From contig BLLK01000045.1 in the NCBI GenBank assembly GCA_021927905.1, forward strand, positions 1,116,001-1,180,000: a DNA stretch of 64,000 nucleotides. The letters run 5' to 3'. Below, in pieces: positions 20,901 to 30,685 of the stretch. Position 1 is the first letter of the stretch, and each line of letters starts with the position of its first letter. A program made the position numbers and the translations under genes. Origin of the DNA: Chaetoceros tenuissimus (taxonomy: Eukaryota; Bacillariophyta; Thalassiosirophyceae; Chaetocerotales; Chaetocerotaceae). The notes beneath the pieces are model-generated. The model was not told where the DNA came from. It worked only from the letters and a program-made list of their open reading frames with translations, and made no database searches.

Positions 20901-21800
20901 ATGAATCTTTTACCTTTATCGTTATCGTTTTTGACGAGTGCAACTGCATTCACCACTCATTCTGACAAAATCTTGACAACTTCATTGCATATGAGCAATC
21001 AACCAACATTGGAGTCTCTTGACAGAAAACAATTTCTAAAGTCTGCAGCAGCCATTTCGTCACTTTTGATACCGGAGTCATCAAGGGCAGATGAAGGTGG
21101 ACGTCCTGATCAACTTGATATTGAGAACTTTCTTCGTACTGGAACTGAGGCATTTCCGATGGGTGTATCATCACAAGCTGGAAAGTCGAAACCAGTAACA
21201 GGAGTATTTTTACGTGACGGAACTGACGTAGAAAGAAATGCAAAAACAGGCGCCGTTCTCGCAGAGATTGTACTTGGTGATAGATCTGATCTCTCTGCAA
21301 TCTTGGTTAGTTTTTCTTCTCCGTGGCCTCTAGCAAAGGGAACCGTGTTCGACGTGGAATGTCGTGATGCAAAAACAGGAGACAGTGCTTTCCTATCTGT
21401 AACTGAAAAGACTGGAGGAAAGAGTATTGAAGATATTCCTACTACATTTTTTATTGAGCAACTTTTTGCTCCTACTGCCAGATTTAGTTTCTACGGCCCA
21501 CCAACTGATTTTAAACTGAAGAAATCTGAAATTGACGGTAACAAGCGTATAATTGAGTTTTCTTTTTCTCAGCTATCTCAATCAACAAATGCGGAGATCC
21601 CAAGACGGGCAATAATGGTTGCTACAAAGCCTGAAAACACTGATCAAGCAGTCATGTTGGTTGCCAGTTCCACGGCTCAAAGATATAAGAAAGTTACAGA
21701 GAAAGATATCAGACAGACTATTTCGTCTTTCAATGCATCCCCATCACCAAAGTCTGCACTCAAGGTGAGAAGAAAGGAGAATTTCTCAGAAATTCTTTAA
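20901..21800 (+). CDS. PsbP-domain thylakoid lumen protein
   Basis: A single exon of 299 residues from ATG 20901. The targeting region is bipartite: a signal peptide ending ATAF-TTHS (plastid import), then DRKQFLKSAAAISSLLIPESSRADE, which looks like a Tat-type lumen signal with an alanine-rich core and cleavage before DE. The mature part (about 235 residues) has the PsbP/Mog1-like fold signature: SSPWPLAKG, then FFIEQLFAPTARFSFYGPPTDF and a C-terminal IPRRAIMVATKPENTDQAVMLVASS followed by a helix. PsbP relatives stabilise photosystem II or assist assembly; which subfamily this is cannot be decided. It is divergent to the carrier-domain gene and may share its control region. Confidence 0.8.
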   Translation: MNLLPLSLSFLTSATAFTTHSDKILTTSLHMSNQPTLESLDRKQFLKSAAAISSLLIPESSRADEGGRPDQLDIENFLRTGTEAFPMGVSSQAGKSKPVTGVFLRDGTDVERNAKTGAVLAEIVLGDRSDLSAILVSFSSPWPLAKGTVFDVECRDAKTGDSAFLSVTEKTGGKSIEDIPTTFFIEQLFAPTARFSFYGPPTDFKLKKSEIDGNKRIIEFSFSQLSQSTNAEIPRRAIMVATKPENTDQAVMLVASSTAQRYKKVTEKDIRQTISSFNASPSPKSALKVRRKENFSEIL

Positions 21801-21999
21801 AAACTAAAATATAAATACTATGGTGAATCGCATATATTGAATACCTTGTGCTTTAATTTTATGGTAAAATTTCAATGACTACAGTAGATACAGGACACAA
21901 ATATTTCTTTGGTGGAGGGCACTTCGTAACTTGATGTTGATGTGCAAATTCTTTGATTTGGAGATTGAGGAGCATCAATCTCTATAGGAAACTAATGAT

Positions 22000-22596
22000 T
22001 CACTCCTTAATTTCAACTGTGATGCCTAGCTTTGGGTCAGTAGGATTGAAAGAACCCGAGCTATATTTTTGTAGGCGATCACTGCCTTTCGTGCCTCCAA
22101 TTCTCCTACTTCTACGACGCATCAGTCTTCTGCGCCTTCTGTCTGTCTCTGACTGTAATCTAGAAATGATATCTTGTACACTTTCGCTTGTAGCAGTTGT
22201 ATCATAAGAATACCCACTCGCAAGAGACATATCATCAACTTCATCGTCGTAGACTCCATTCAAAACACATGACTCTGACTTCCAAAGTGGTTCTTCCATA
22301 GAACTTCGACGGTCAGGGGAAACAACTGGAACACTTCTGGTCGAGACCACTGCAGAACTGGCAAGGGTGGCAGAAGCTGTTGATTGATCAGAAGGATTCA
22401 GAGTAGTTTCAGGAGATTTGCGATCTTCTTCATCAGACACGACTCCATGCTTCCTCTCATCTTCACTTCCAGATAATGAACGCTTTTCCATACCAGCGCT
22501 GAATTCAAAACTAGAATTCTCAGCTATTGGTTCATTTAATAGCTCTATCTTTTCAATTCCTACAATCAAAGTGTGTTCTTCGTTACTAGACTGCAT
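22000..22596 (-). CDS. Small basic-tailed disordered protein
   Basis: 198 residues from ATG 22596, family not recognised. The body is Ser/Glu/Asp-rich and probably disordered. Residues about 135-170 read TTATSESVQDIISRLQSETD followed by a run of Arg; nearly the same motif ends the next gene upstream (23164-25215), so the two proteins share a C-terminal module, a predicted amphipathic helix with a basic end that may bind nucleic acid or acidic membrane. It ends with a short stretch TVEIKE. The gene is convergent with the PsbP-like gene (about 200 bp between stops). Confidence 0.7.
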   Translation of the reverse strand: MQSSNEEHTLIVGIEKIELLNEPIAENSSFEFSAGMEKRSLSGSEDERKHGVVSDEEDRKSPETTLNPSDQSTASATLASSAVVSTRSVPVVSPDRRSSMEEPLWKSESCVLNGVYDDEVDDMSLASGYSYDTTATSESVQDIISRLQSETDRRRRRLMRRRSRRIGGTKGSDRLQKYSSGSFNPTDPKLGITVEIKE

Positions 22597-23163
22597 GGTA
22601 TTCTTTCTATCTAAGTGCAGAAGTTTATGATGTGTAGTACATAGTTGGAGTAGTTCAAAAGGGGACGTCCGTCCCTCATTCTTATCAGCGTTGGATTATG
22701 CCATATGCAAAATTTCCAGCCAAAAGTTTCTTCTTCGAGGTGCGCCTAATCACTATTTTAGAGTAAAATAAAACAGGACCCTCTCATTCTCTGATATGAC
22801 GTACGTATTAATGCAGTACAGAGCTGTACAGAGAAGACGAATGATTTTCAGAACATTTTCATCAGCGTTTATTAAAATAAAAAGCAACACAACTTTCTGA
22901 ACTGCCAAAGTGAAGTAATAATCCAATGATATTTATTAGAAAGTTTAGTAGTATAAATTTTTAATCCTTCTGTAGACACATATTTCATATCTCACTTTGC
23001 TCTTTTTGTCGATTTCATTTATGAGGAAATGTACGATGTACAAGTTGAGATTAAAGATAATTCCTTAGAATGCAGCATTATATAGTCAGAATTACTTCAT
23101 AGATTTAAATTACATATACCATTAGTTACTTTAATGCAAAAACATGTAAAATGCAAATCATAT
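22597..23163. other. Intergenic, AT-rich
   Basis: This spacer should hold the promoter of the 22000-22596 gene and the 3' UTR of the 23164-25215 gene. An imperfect palindrome GTACAG-AG-CTGTAC lies near 22818-22835. Nothing else is distinctive. Confidence 0.4.
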
Positions 23164-25215
23164 TTATTGCTTTGCATCACTCAGTTTCTGATTTTCACGA
23201 TGTTTCTTAACTTTCCTTTTCCTTCTATCTGCCTCCCCCTTCAATTTTGCAACCATGTACTGCACAGACTCAGATGTTGATGTAGAGGAAAATGTGGAGG
23301 TCGAACTCTGACGCGATCGTTGCGATGCTACGGAAGACTCATCAGATATCGAAATATCAGGATTGGTGAGAGATCTCTTGAGTGAAGACCTACTCGTGGG
23401 ACGGCCGTTATTGTAAGATTTACTTGTTCGCAATATTGATTGAAGAGGACGCTGTACGTCATTACGAGACAATTTTTTTGTCTCGTCTTCTTTGACAGGC
23501 TCCTTGATAGCATTAGTGTCGGTCTTCTTGTATCTTGGATCATAGCTGCGGACCATATTGAGCGCTCGTTCAAGGTTAATTTTACATGGAAGGTCGAACA
23601 CATGTACCTCATTCTCAGCCTTCCAACTTATTCTCTTTGTCATTGTTCGTTCTGAATTGACTTGTCGACGTGCGCTGGATTTCCTTAGAGCCCCTCTTGT
23701 TGGCCGTGTCTGTGCTGATGCAACAACAACCTGTGTGTCGGACTTGGAAGTCTTGATGGAAGGCTTGGTTTCGAACAATGGAAGCTCTTGCGAACTTCGA
23801 TCTCCGTTCTCTCCAGCCTTTTGCGACTTGCAAACACCTCTCTTCAATGCAGCCTCGATAGGATCGACACTGCTATTTTCTTCTTCGCGCTCTTCTACAA
23901 TAGTAGTCATTTCAAGTTTTGATATATTTGTCATCTCAAACATTTTTTGTGGAGTCTCATCATCCTCTTTAAAGTCATCAGAAGAAAAACTCAGCAACGA
24001 TGAAGAGGAACTGTCATCTTGAATCGTCGTACTCAAAAGCCAGCTACTATTGCACTTTGCATCTGTTTTCAAATCCTCAAAAGAATCAATTGAGTCTGTT
24101 GATCCTAGAATCGACTTGAGTTCTCTCATGTCATTCTCAATATCATCAATAATATCTTGAAGATCAGATGCATCGTTTGGAAGCTTTTTGACAGTTTTCA
24201 ATTCCAGCTCTTTTGTTTTTGCTGGTTCTGTTTTCAAATCATGGACCACTGCTAAGTCACCTGTCGATGAGCGATATGCAGTATATCGCTTCCCACTCTC
24301 ATCGGCATCAGCAAGAGTATTAACTGATGACAACTTTGAGAACAGGGGTAATTGCTTCATATTAGTAATATGAACAACCATTGTATATTGCGAAGAATCA
24401 ATGGTCTGAAACGTATCTAAAGATCCTGTTGAACGAAGATCCTCATTTGCAGAGTCTTGTACGCTGAGGTTATCAAAGATGACTGCGCTTGAGTTTATTG
24501 TCATCAAGTCATCGACGGCTTCAACAGATTTAGGGGAGTCGGGAGATTTTTGCTTTGGAGTCTTTCCTTCAGGCAATGGAGAGGAAGGGCTCTGTAAAGT
24601 CGATGTTAAAGGTTTGACTTTCCGTTCCTTGCTAAGAGTTTCAGTCTTAGCCTCATCTTTCTGTTCATTCTTGGATGCTTGAGAGGATAAGATTGGTTTT
24701 ATGATGGTTTCCTTTATTCCTTTTTGTTTGTCCTCTTGCAATAGGAAAGCCGAAAGCTTGGGAGCAGCCTTTAAATTTGACTGGGAGTCCTTTGATGCTA
24801 TCGACTTTATTGAAGATCTATTGGTACTTGAAGAGAGCGACTTTGTAGCTAGGGAATGCCTCGACGATGTCTGAGATAATGATGCGGTGACTGACGATGT
24901 TACGATGGTACTACCATTATCACCTGCATCTTGAGCAAGGAATAGAGATAGTTTCGGAGCAGGTTGTGGTGTGTTCTTATTCTTTTTCCAGAATGGCTTC
25001 TTCTTCTCCTTACCGCTTCTGTCCTTCTTGTTGCGTTTGTTACTATTGTTTGCCTTTTGTTTTACAGGATTGAAGTTTTCTTTGCCATCAATGTGATGAC
25101 TAAACTTTTCCTTTTTCCTCCCATTCTTTTTGCTCTTCTTCAGCACATTATGTTGATGAGGGGGCTCTTGAATAGTAGTTGCAAGAGGACGTAGTAATTT
25201 CTTGAAAAGTCCCAT
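23164..25215 (-). CDS. Large basic/disordered protein with possible PP1-docking motif
   Basis: 683 residues from ATG 25215, family not recognised. It starts MGLFKKLL, has a Lys-rich segment (residues 25-85), two copies of a short motif APKLS-x-FL-x-Q at about residues 87-95 and 150-158, and long Ser/Thr/Asp-rich stretches. Around residue 530, TKRISWKAENEVHVFDLP fits the [RK]-V/I-x-[FW] docking motif of protein phosphatase 1 followed by an acidic/hydrophobic stretch seen after such sites in several PP1 regulators. The C-terminus STSTSESVQYMVAKLKGEAD plus Lys/Arg matches the tail of the neighbour at 22000-22596. A phosphatase-scaffold role is a guess; the long frame and conserved islands support that the gene is real. 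Confidence 0.75.
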   Translation of the reverse strand: MGLFKKLLRPLATTIQEPPHQHNVLKKSKKNGRKKEKFSHHIDGKENFNPVKQKANNSNKRNKKDRSGKEKKKPFWKKNKNTPQPAPKLSLFLAQDAGDNGSTIVTSSVTASLSQTSSRHSLATKSLSSSTNRSSIKSIASKDSQSNLKAAPKLSAFLLQEDKQKGIKETIIKPILSSQASKNEQKDEAKTETLSKERKVKPLTSTLQSPSSPLPEGKTPKQKSPDSPKSVEAVDDLMTINSSAVIFDNLSVQDSANEDLRSTGSLDTFQTIDSSQYTMVVHITNMKQLPLFSKLSSVNTLADADESGKRYTAYRSSTGDLAVVHDLKTEPAKTKELELKTVKKLPNDASDLQDIIDDIENDMRELKSILGSTDSIDSFEDLKTDAKCNSSWLLSTTIQDDSSSSSLLSFSSDDFKEDDETPQKMFEMTNISKLEMTTIVEEREEENSSVDPIEAALKRGVCKSQKAGENGDRSSQELPLFETKPSIKTSKSDTQVVVASAQTRPTRGALRKSSARRQVNSERTMTKRISWKAENEVHVFDLPCKINLERALNMVRSYDPRYKKTDTNAIKEPVKEDETKKLSRNDVQRPLQSILRTSKSYNNGRPTSRSSLKRSLTNPDISISDESSVASQRSRQSSTSTFSSTSTSESVQYMVAKLKGEADRRKRKVKKHRENQKLSDAKQ

Positions 25216-26007
25216 CTATATAAAATTATCACAAGAATGAATAGCGAGGTCTATTCGCCAAGATTGAAACGATTGAAAATGAGAGCAGATATAGACCTTG
25301 AATGGCTGCTGAGTAGTAGACCGTTCGTATAGTGGTTTGAATAGATCTCAATAGGTAGATTGAGCCGACTAGTTTGAAGGTGAGCGTGAATCGATAATTA
25401 CCTAGTCGTCGCTAATAGCTTCCTTTCGGTACGGAAAAGGTGCCGAGTAATATCGAGAACACCTTCCCTTTGCAGTACTTTTATCACTTCTTATCTCGTC
25501 GTTGTTGGCTGTGTGTTGTTTGTGTGGAACGTCACGAGCAAAAAAGTTTCTCCGTTCATGAAGAAGGCTGGCATACACAAAAAGTAGTCCTTCTTGATAC
25601 TATTTTCATATAAAAATAAGATTTTTATTTGTCGTAGTGCATATTTTATTACACTATTCTGAGCTATATAATATAAATTTAACTTTGGCAAGAATGATGA
25701 AAATGTCGTGGAAAGCTTTTCACTCTTCTCTTTTTTCATTCAAGTAGAATTGTATGCCTTTAACTGTGGAATTGATGAGTTCCATTTTCATTCGAAAAAG
25801 ATGTCAAAGAATCCCATGTACCAACTAATTACAATACTTCATACTAAAATCAACAACATGTATTATATATATATTACTTATCCCCAGGTTTTTTTTACTT
25901 GTTAACATTTTCAGGAATGGCTGTGTTTCATCTTTATCTATTGACTAAGAGTCAGTCAAAATTCAATGATTGTCCAAACAACATATACAATGTGAACTCG
26001 CCATTCT
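25216..26007. other. Intergenic
   Basis: Promoter side of the 23164-25215 gene and 3' side of the 26008-27171 gene. AT-rich with short frames only; no repeat or RNA gene recognised. Confidence 0.4.
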
Positions 26008-27171
26008 TTAGGAAGTTGATGACATGAAGCTATTTGCCAGGTATTCCTCATAAGTCTCAGAGATAGTTTCTAACTTAGGTACTTTCCTTTTCCTTCTCTC
26101 TGGATTTGGAATACAAGGTTGTGTTTTATCTTCTTCTACAAAATCTTCTGCATCAAAGCTGCAGTCAGAATTTTCAGAATTGGTATCCGAATCACTTAGG
26201 TCTTCATTGTTATCGCCACTTATAAATACATCATGTTCATGTTCTCTCGATACTCTATGTTGTGCTGCGTATTGTGATTCTTTCATCAAATCTTCATCGT
26301 CCGAAAATGTAGAGAGTTTGAAGCTTAGCTCACTTTCTAAATCACTCTCCGCACTTTCATCGTATGTTACTTTGATGTTATCAAGCAAACTCATCCATGC
26401 CGAATGTTCTTCCCTCAATATTTCTTCACCCCTCAGTATACTCTGCTGCTCACCAATATTTTCCTTATCATTTTGTTCATCATATTTATCATTTTCATTA
26501 CACCTGTAAATACTTATATCTTGCGTTGTTTCATTGAAGCTGCCGTCGTCATCATTACAAAGAAACTGCTCATTTGCGAATTCACAATCTGAGTTTGACA
26601 TGTCTACAATATTTCCATGTTTACAATCGTCGTCATCAGAAAATGAAAATGAGTATGAATAGCTAAGCGTTGGATCATTAATAAATTCGGGAAAGTCGTT
26701 CAGGTCGTCTTCTTCGGCTTCAAAACTTATGGTTTCATCAATTAAACTTATCCAAGTTAGATCATTGACATGATCTTGATGATCACTCACTTTACTTTCA
26801 TTTTCGATAATAAAACAAGAATTTGGAGCAAGATTCACAGCTCGAGCATCCCTATGGTACTCTATCATATTATCCATGGCTATACTCTCATTCAGAGATT
26901 GATCTGACCTCTCCACACTACCAACATCATAGTCGCCATATTCATTTGTATTTGTTTCAGTGCAGTTTGTTGAATCATCTGTGTTGACAGTGGTTGTACT
27001 ACGTTCATCACAACAAATTCCACCAGTCCATTTACCTACTTTTGGCGATGCAGAGTTATTTCTGCCAAAAAATGTGTGGAACTCGAAGCATCCTAAAACC
27101 AACCTTTGTGGTTTGCTATTTGATGTCCATTTTGATTTCAAATTATTTACGATCGCATCTTCTACCATCAT
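26008..27171 (-). CDS. Acidic disordered protein, unknown function
   Basis: 387 residues from ATG 27171. Overall strongly acidic (Asp/Glu/Asn/Ser-rich) with two similar short blocks: LTWISLIDETISFEAEEDDL at about residue 139 and HSAWMSLLDNIKVTYDESAE at about residue 265, i.e. a W-[IM]-S-L-[IL]-D motif repeated. The C-terminus becomes basic (RRKRKVPKLETISETYEEYLA). No catalytic domain is visible. A plausible intron acceptor (TTTTGTAG) sits just upstream of the ATG, so a further 5' exon is possible. Confidence 0.65.
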   Translation of the reverse strand: MMVEDAIVNNLKSKWTSNSKPQRLVLGCFEFHTFFGRNNSASPKVGKWTGGICCDERSTTTVNTDDSTNCTETNTNEYGDYDVGSVERSDQSLNESIAMDNMIEYHRDARAVNLAPNSCFIIENESKVSDHQDHVNDLTWISLIDETISFEAEEDDLNDFPEFINDPTLSYSYSFSFSDDDDCKHGNIVDMSNSDCEFANEQFLCNDDDGSFNETTQDISIYRCNENDKYDEQNDKENIGEQQSILRGEEILREEHSAWMSLLDNIKVTYDESAESDLESELSFKLSTFSDDEDLMKESQYAAQHRVSREHEHDVFISGDNNEDLSDSDTNSENSDCSFDAEDFVEEDKTQPCIPNPERRKRKVPKLETISETYEEYLANSFMSSTS

Positions 27172-27669
27172 TTTTTCTTCACTTGTGAAGAGATTCTCAC
27201 CAGTGCCTACAAAATCATGAAAGCAAGAGAGTTTCCTTCTGGCCTCGTGTTGTCAGTTGGTGAAACGCACTGGCGATAATCTACACATCTTCATCGCTAA
27301 TACCAACAAACATGTGATTTAAATGCGAAAAATGAATTCAACGCATTGGCAAGAAAAATTAAAAAGTAGCTAAATAGCTCAATTATAGTCTTGGTTTGAC
27401 ATTTTTGGTAAACGTCGTACGTATTAGCAATCTCCTCATTCTAACAAAAACTTATCTAGTCCTGGGAGCTCATACCGGATATGTACTACAGACTACAGCA
27501 AGACTACAACAGCACAAAAGAATGCACAAGGATTTGGTGAATTGAAATGAATTGAATGGTGAAATACTATTTATACCTGACATAAAAAGGTTTTAGATAG
27601 CAAAAATAGCTCGTATACGAAAGGGGGTATAAGAAGTTGAGGTACCCCGTTCATTACAAGTAGAAATCC
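27172..27669. other. Divergent promoter region
   Basis: 498 bp between the starts of the acidic protein gene (minus) and the W/LGY-repeat gene (plus). A TATA-like GGTATAAG lies about 40 bp before the latter's ATG. Confidence 0.4.
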
Positions 27670-28104
27670 ATGACAAAATACGATGATAGTTACTGGCGCG
27701 ATCTACCTCCAAATGCGCAAAGGGCAGCTAGTCTCCTAGGATACAATCAAGAATTATGGGATAATGGAGGAGACCAAGTCCCTAAAGTATGGCGAAAACA
27801 ATATGATCAACTCTCAGACGAAGAGAAGGACGCAGCAAAGTCATTAGGATACATGGAGAAAGAGTGGAAAAAACTGCAATGCCATTATCCGAAATATAAT
27901 GATTACAACTGGAATGAGCTCCCATCAGTAGCCAAAAGAGCTGCAACAGTTTTTGGCTTCAATCAAACCAAATGGGACGAAGATCAAATCAGTGAGAATT
28001 GGAAAAAGAGTTACATAGAACTTTCCGAAGAGCACAAAGATGCTGCTTTTTTGCTGGGCTATCATGATGAGGAAATGTGGAATTTGCATGCAGAGAAGAA
28101 ATAG
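27670..28104 (+). CDS. Protein of four W..LP / AA..LGY repeats
   Basis: 144 residues from ATG 27670, single exon. It consists almost wholly of four units of about 30-36 residues: WRDLPPNAQRAASLLGY, YDQLSDEEKDAAKSLGY, WNELPSVAKRAATVFGF and YIELSEEHKDAAFLLGY, each followed by a Trp-containing turn. Units 1 and 3 resemble each other and so do 2 and 4, so a two-unit block was duplicated. The pattern recalls short helical, Myb/SANT-like repeats seen in uncharacterised diatom proteins. No known function; stand-alone size with nothing else attached is notable. Confidence 0.8.
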   Translation: MTKYDDSYWRDLPPNAQRAASLLGYNQELWDNGGDQVPKVWRKQYDQLSDEEKDAAKSLGYMEKEWKKLQCHYPKYNDYNWNELPSVAKRAATVFGFNQTKWDEDQISENWKKSYIELSEEHKDAAFLLGYHDEEMWNLHAEKK

Positions 28105-28175
28105 GTAGGTGACAGGTTACATACTAGCAAAACTATAAAATACGAGCAAAATTTTCCTTTTTAAAATGAAAATAT

Positions 28176-29708
28176 TCACCTGCAAATATCCCATAGATCT
28201 TTCATTTGAATAACTAAAGCTGTGATATCATCCCTGTAGTCTCCCTCGTGCTCATGCCATTTTGCAGCAGCAGCTTCAATCAAGTGTTGACATGCTAAAC
28301 TTGAACCATCCCCTTTTGCTAGACCCTCTGATACGATATCGACAGCATCTTGCGATGATAAAAATTCCCAAACACCATCAGTAGCAATGATCATGAACTC
28401 GTCAGAGTCCACTATATCATGCTTTGTTACTACAGGTTCGGCGATTACTCCTACAGTCTTCACCGCATAATCTCCTATAGACCTTGCCATAGCAAGACCT
28501 ATTTGAGAAAAGCCAGCATCGAGCCAAACTCTTGAAGAAAGACCTTCTTCTGGTGGCGGGGAAACAAAACCTCCGCACTTCTCAATTCTTTCCTTCTCCC
28601 CTGGAGAATCTGGATTTTGATCCACTGTTAAGTCAAGTGCGACATGTTCAAATTCGTCAGACCCATCTTTTTTCTTTTTCTGTGCCATAACTGCTCTAGA
28701 ATCACCAGCGTTTGATAGATAAATTTCATTGCCTCGAACTAGTGCCACACATGCTGTACATCCACTGTACAGCGGCTCAATATCTGCTTCACCTTCCAAA
28801 TCAGCATTAACTTGTACAAAAACTTCTTTGAATGCCTTCTCAATGTCTTCCGCTTTAAAATGTTCATTTTTTTCTAGCCTTTTCGGGATTTCATGTAACG
28901 CAAACTGAGCTACTAGCTCTCCTCCTTCACCATGACCATCATAAGCTGCAAAGACTGCAGTTCTAGGACAGTTTGCATATGGAAATGCAATGCCTCCTCT
29001 ATCCTGATTAATTTTTGCAATAGCTGTTAAAGTATCATCCTGTTCTGCCCCGAAAGCAATTGCATCACTATCATAGACAGGCTCGATACCATGACAACTG
29101 TACGTGCCAACCACATTGCGAGGAAATGGTAGCTTTAGTAAATCAACATCTGATTCTTTATCCAATTCATGTCTGACTCTGTATACTCTCATCCAATCAG
29201 GTACTTCATCCGCTTTATTCTCAGTCTCGGTTGGTTCTTCTGCATTTTCAACATTTTCCTCATTCTCTAATTGAGAAGCAAAATCATTTTCATTCGGAGG
29301 ATGCTGGTACAAAAGTTGACTTTGTCTACGGGGACAAGATGGCACAGGAGGTGCACTTGCATGTAGCACTATCGATACTAGATTTTCTTCTTCTGAAGCT
29401 TTATTTTCTTCATCTTTCTTATCATCATGAAGCCTAGCTCTCTTCAAATCATTACCATCTGCACTTAATTCTCGTTTCTTAGATTCATCACCAGATTTTT
29501 GTATAGTACCGGACTCATCTTCTTTAGATTCCTCATCATCCTCAACTTGTGCCGCAAGAGCATTCACTTGATGGGATGTATATGTTAATCTTCTTTGACG
29601 AAACGTATGACTCTTTTCATCATTTAGATGTTTGGTTGCCGTATCATCTTCATCATCAGATCCATCAAAGTGCAGCTTTGCTTTATCTCCTTGCTCCTCG
29701 CTAGTCAT
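28176..29708 (-). CDS. PP2C-family protein phosphatase with long acidic N-terminus
   Basis: 510 residues from ATG 29708 (a GTG just upstream is ignored). Residues 1-190 are acidic and low in complexity. The catalytic part shows the PPM motifs in order: VFAAYDGHGEGGELVAQ (metal-binding Asp), SGCTACVALVRGNEIYLSNAGDSRAV, LTVDQNPDSPGEKERIEKCGG, GLAMARSIGDYAVK, FMIIATDGVWEFLSS and a final DDITALVIQM with the last metal-binding Asp. It is a Mg/Mn-dependent Ser/Thr phosphatase. Targets are unknown. The start is divergent to the LYR gene at 30139. The stop lies about 70 bp from the end of the convergent W/LGY-repeat gene. Confidence 0.95.
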   Translation of the reverse strand: MTSEEQGDKAKLHFDGSDDEDDTATKHLNDEKSHTFRQRRLTYTSHQVNALAAQVEDDEESKEDESGTIQKSGDESKKRELSADGNDLKRARLHDDKKDEENKASEEENLVSIVLHASAPPVPSCPRRQSQLLYQHPPNENDFASQLENEENVENAEEPTETENKADEVPDWMRVYRVRHELDKESDVDLLKLPFPRNVVGTYSCHGIEPVYDSDAIAFGAEQDDTLTAIAKINQDRGGIAFPYANCPRTAVFAAYDGHGEGGELVAQFALHEIPKRLEKNEHFKAEDIEKAFKEVFVQVNADLEGEADIEPLYSGCTACVALVRGNEIYLSNAGDSRAVMAQKKKKDGSDEFEHVALDLTVDQNPDSPGEKERIEKCGGFVSPPPEEGLSSRVWLDAGFSQIGLAMARSIGDYAVKTVGVIAEPVVTKHDIVDSDEFMIIATDGVWEFLSSQDAVDIVSEGLAKGDGSSLACQHLIEAAAAKWHEHEGDYRDDITALVIQMKDLWDICR

Positions 29709-30138
29709 CACTTTTTCTTTCAGAGTTTCAACGTTTTTAACTTTTCACTCAGAATAAAGAAATATCTCCACTTGTTTTGATCTGGACGATGAATGCTATT
29801 TATTCATCCAGATGGAAACACAAATAATGCAAAATCAATAGAAAGGTATCACCTAATAATCCTTTCGCACAATTCCTACTTTTGGAGACGATCATCTGAA
29901 ACTGAAGCCCACCTAAAAGGGTAGAGATAAGAAAGGGTAGGGAAGAGGAATGGCATTTGAAACTACTTGCCTTCTGCAATGTCAATGTCAGTTTCACACA
30001 GTACTCATGCTCAGTTTATTGATCTAATCTCAACTCGTTGAACAATGGTAATAAATATACTTACAATCGATAGTGAAAAGATATTAAGATAGTTTGTTTT
30101 GAAGCGTTGCGTGAAAATTGCAGAAGTTGAATGAAGCC
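29709..30138. other. Divergent promoter region
   Basis: 430 bp between the PP2C gene (minus) and the LYR gene (plus). A possible acceptor (ATTGCAG) at about 30120 would allow an upstream non-coding exon for the LYR gene. No other feature. Confidence 0.4.
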
Positions 30139-30486
30139 ATGCATCCGTTAGTTCGAGATCTGTATAAGCGAGCAATAACTGTTGGGAGAGATTATCCACA
30201 TTCTCAGGGCTTGAACTTTGTTCGCGAAACTTGGAAGAAAGCACTACGGGATCCATCAAACTTTGATGTAAATGACGAGAGAATTAAAAATAATCCTGTG
30301 GAATACGAAAAGGCTTTACGGAAAGCTGTGGGACGGGGCAGATATGCAATACGAGAAATGATTGGAGTCATTCAAATGAAGAAATTTAGAACAATGAAGC
30401 GCAGATATGGTGCCGGAAACAATCTTCCTCAAGATTCTGATGTGCAGAGGATTCAAAATGCATGCAAAGATTTGATTCGGAAGTGA
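30139..30486 (+). CDS. LYR-motif protein, LYRM5/ETFRF1-like
   Basis: 115 residues from ATG 30139; the frame continues upstream to a TTG, but the ATG places the LYR motif at the usual distance from the N-terminus. RDLYKRAITVGRDYP near the start is the LYR signature as seen in LYRM5/ETFRF1, and MKKFRTMKRRYG near residue 90 corresponds to the conserved RKYRAMKQRY of that subfamily. LYR proteins work in the mitochondrial matrix with acyl carrier protein; ETFRF1 removes FAD from electron-transfer flavoprotein. Length is close to the family norm. Assignment to the subfamily is by motif memory. Confidence 0.85.
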   Translation: MHPLVRDLYKRAITVGRDYPHSQGLNFVRETWKKALRDPSNFDVNDERIKNNPVEYEKALRKAVGRGRYAIREMIGVIQMKKFRTMKRRYGAGNNLPQDSDVQRIQNACKDLIRK

Positions 30487-30685
30487 AAAAGAAATCAATT
30501 GTTTCTTTGTATAAAATGTTTGTACCATTTTCTCACCACTCAGAAGGGGGCTGCCTTCCCAAAACATCAAGAAAGATACGATCTTGTGAGTGAAGAGAAC
30601 GTTAAGAAACAAATTCATATACTGATGCTTTCAGCAGTTCACTGAAAATTCACCTCAAGAGCGAGCAAGTAAAGGTACATATCCA

